Shown: positions 6,416 through 6,523 of the stretch, piece by piece | Position numbering within the stretch: position 1 is the stretch's first letter | How the letters are laid out: every line of letters begins with the position of its first letter | From: an uncultured Eubacteriales bacterium | Lineage (GTDB): Bacteria; Bacillota_A; Clostridia; Oscillospirales; Oscillospiraceae | Assembly: GCA_900556015.1 (NCBI GenBank) | Contig: USNH01000052.1 | Coordinates: forward strand, 1 to 6,523 | Length of the DNA: 6,523 nt | Direction: 5' to 3' | Translations under genes and position numbers: made by a program | The notes under the pieces: generated by a model | Told to the model about the DNA's origin: nothing | What the model saw: only the letters and a program-made list of their open reading frames with translations | Database searches by the model: none

Positions 6416-6523
6416 GCATGCCTGCTGCTTCCGTAGGGGGCGGCGTCCCGCAGTGGAGCGCAGCGGAACAAATGCCCTTGGGGTACGACGTCCCCCTCAG
6501 CGCGGCAGCGCCGCCGCGTCACA
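6416..6523. other. GC-rich intergenic stretch with short inverted and direct repeats, no supported gene
   Basis: This stretch contains related blocks ending in CGTCCC (GGGGGCGGCGTCCC near 6435-6450 and GGGGTACGACGTCCCCC near 6479-6496). It also has a GGGG/CCCC-flanked imperfect hairpin and a perfect GCGGC-AGC-GCCGC hairpin (6502-6514). The look is that of a dispersed intergenic repeat in GC-rich Clostridia, but a single copy in this window cannot prove that. A - strand frame crosses it but has no ribosome binding site or recognisable product. Confidence 0.35.

Noticed and set aside
4926..6419. A 497-residue open frame on the - strand covering all of glyS
   Set aside because: It mirrors glyS, which has full family motifs and a strong ribosome binding site. 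The antisense frame is open only because of the G/C-ending codons opposite, and its translation is a low-information run of Leu, Val, His, Gly and Ala.
6325..6522. A 65-residue - strand frame at the right edge
   Set aside because: It runs through the glyS terminator and the GC-rich repeats, with no start signal or recognisable product.

Overview
The window reads as chromosomal DNA from a GC-rich member of the Clostridia, plausibly an Oscillospiraceae/Ruminococcaceae-type gut Firmicute. The basis is a T-box leader, lipoproteins with Firmicute-style lipoboxes, strong AAGGAGG-type ribosome binding sites, an alpha2-type glycyl-tRNA synthetase and an RND pump of the SwrC-like kind found in Gram-positives, all with strongly G/C-ending codons. 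The genus cannot be fixed from the sequence. All supported genes are on the + strand.

Layout. (1) Bases 1-2720: the C-terminal ~905 residues of an RND-superfamily exporter, cut by the left window edge. (2) Bases 2822-3544: a small lipoprotein of unknown function, with its own ribosome binding site, closed by a hairpin terminator at 3554-3581. It may be co-transcribed with the pump. (3) Bases 3612-3806: a sigma-A-type promoter followed by a complete but unusually short T-box leader. It shows a minimal Stem I with a candidate GGA glycine specifier, a stem III, an antiterminator with a UGGA bulge (complementary to the UCCA end of tRNA-Gly) and a competing 13-bp terminator. (4) Bases 3830-4906: a second lipoprotein resembling the EreA/ChaN/TraB (Tiki) fold, the first gene behind the T-box. 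(5) Bases 4947-6368: glycyl-tRNA synthetase, 40 nt downstream with no visible terminator or convincing promoter in between, followed by a strong terminator at 6383-6415. (6) Bases 6416-6523: a GC-rich, hairpin-rich intergenic stretch with no supported gene.

How the genes fit together. Uncharged tRNA-Gly should stabilise the antiterminator and allow read-through into both the lipoprotein and glyS. Glycyl-tRNA synthetase is the expected T-box target. The unusual point is the surface lipoprotein gene placed between the leader and the synthetase, which makes it formally part of a glycine-tRNA-responsive operon. It also uses several ATA and A/T-ending codons that are rare in its neighbours, which suggests it may have been inserted there. 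This operon and the reduced T-box are the most interesting parts of the window; the pump and the synthetase are otherwise fairly ordinary members of their families.
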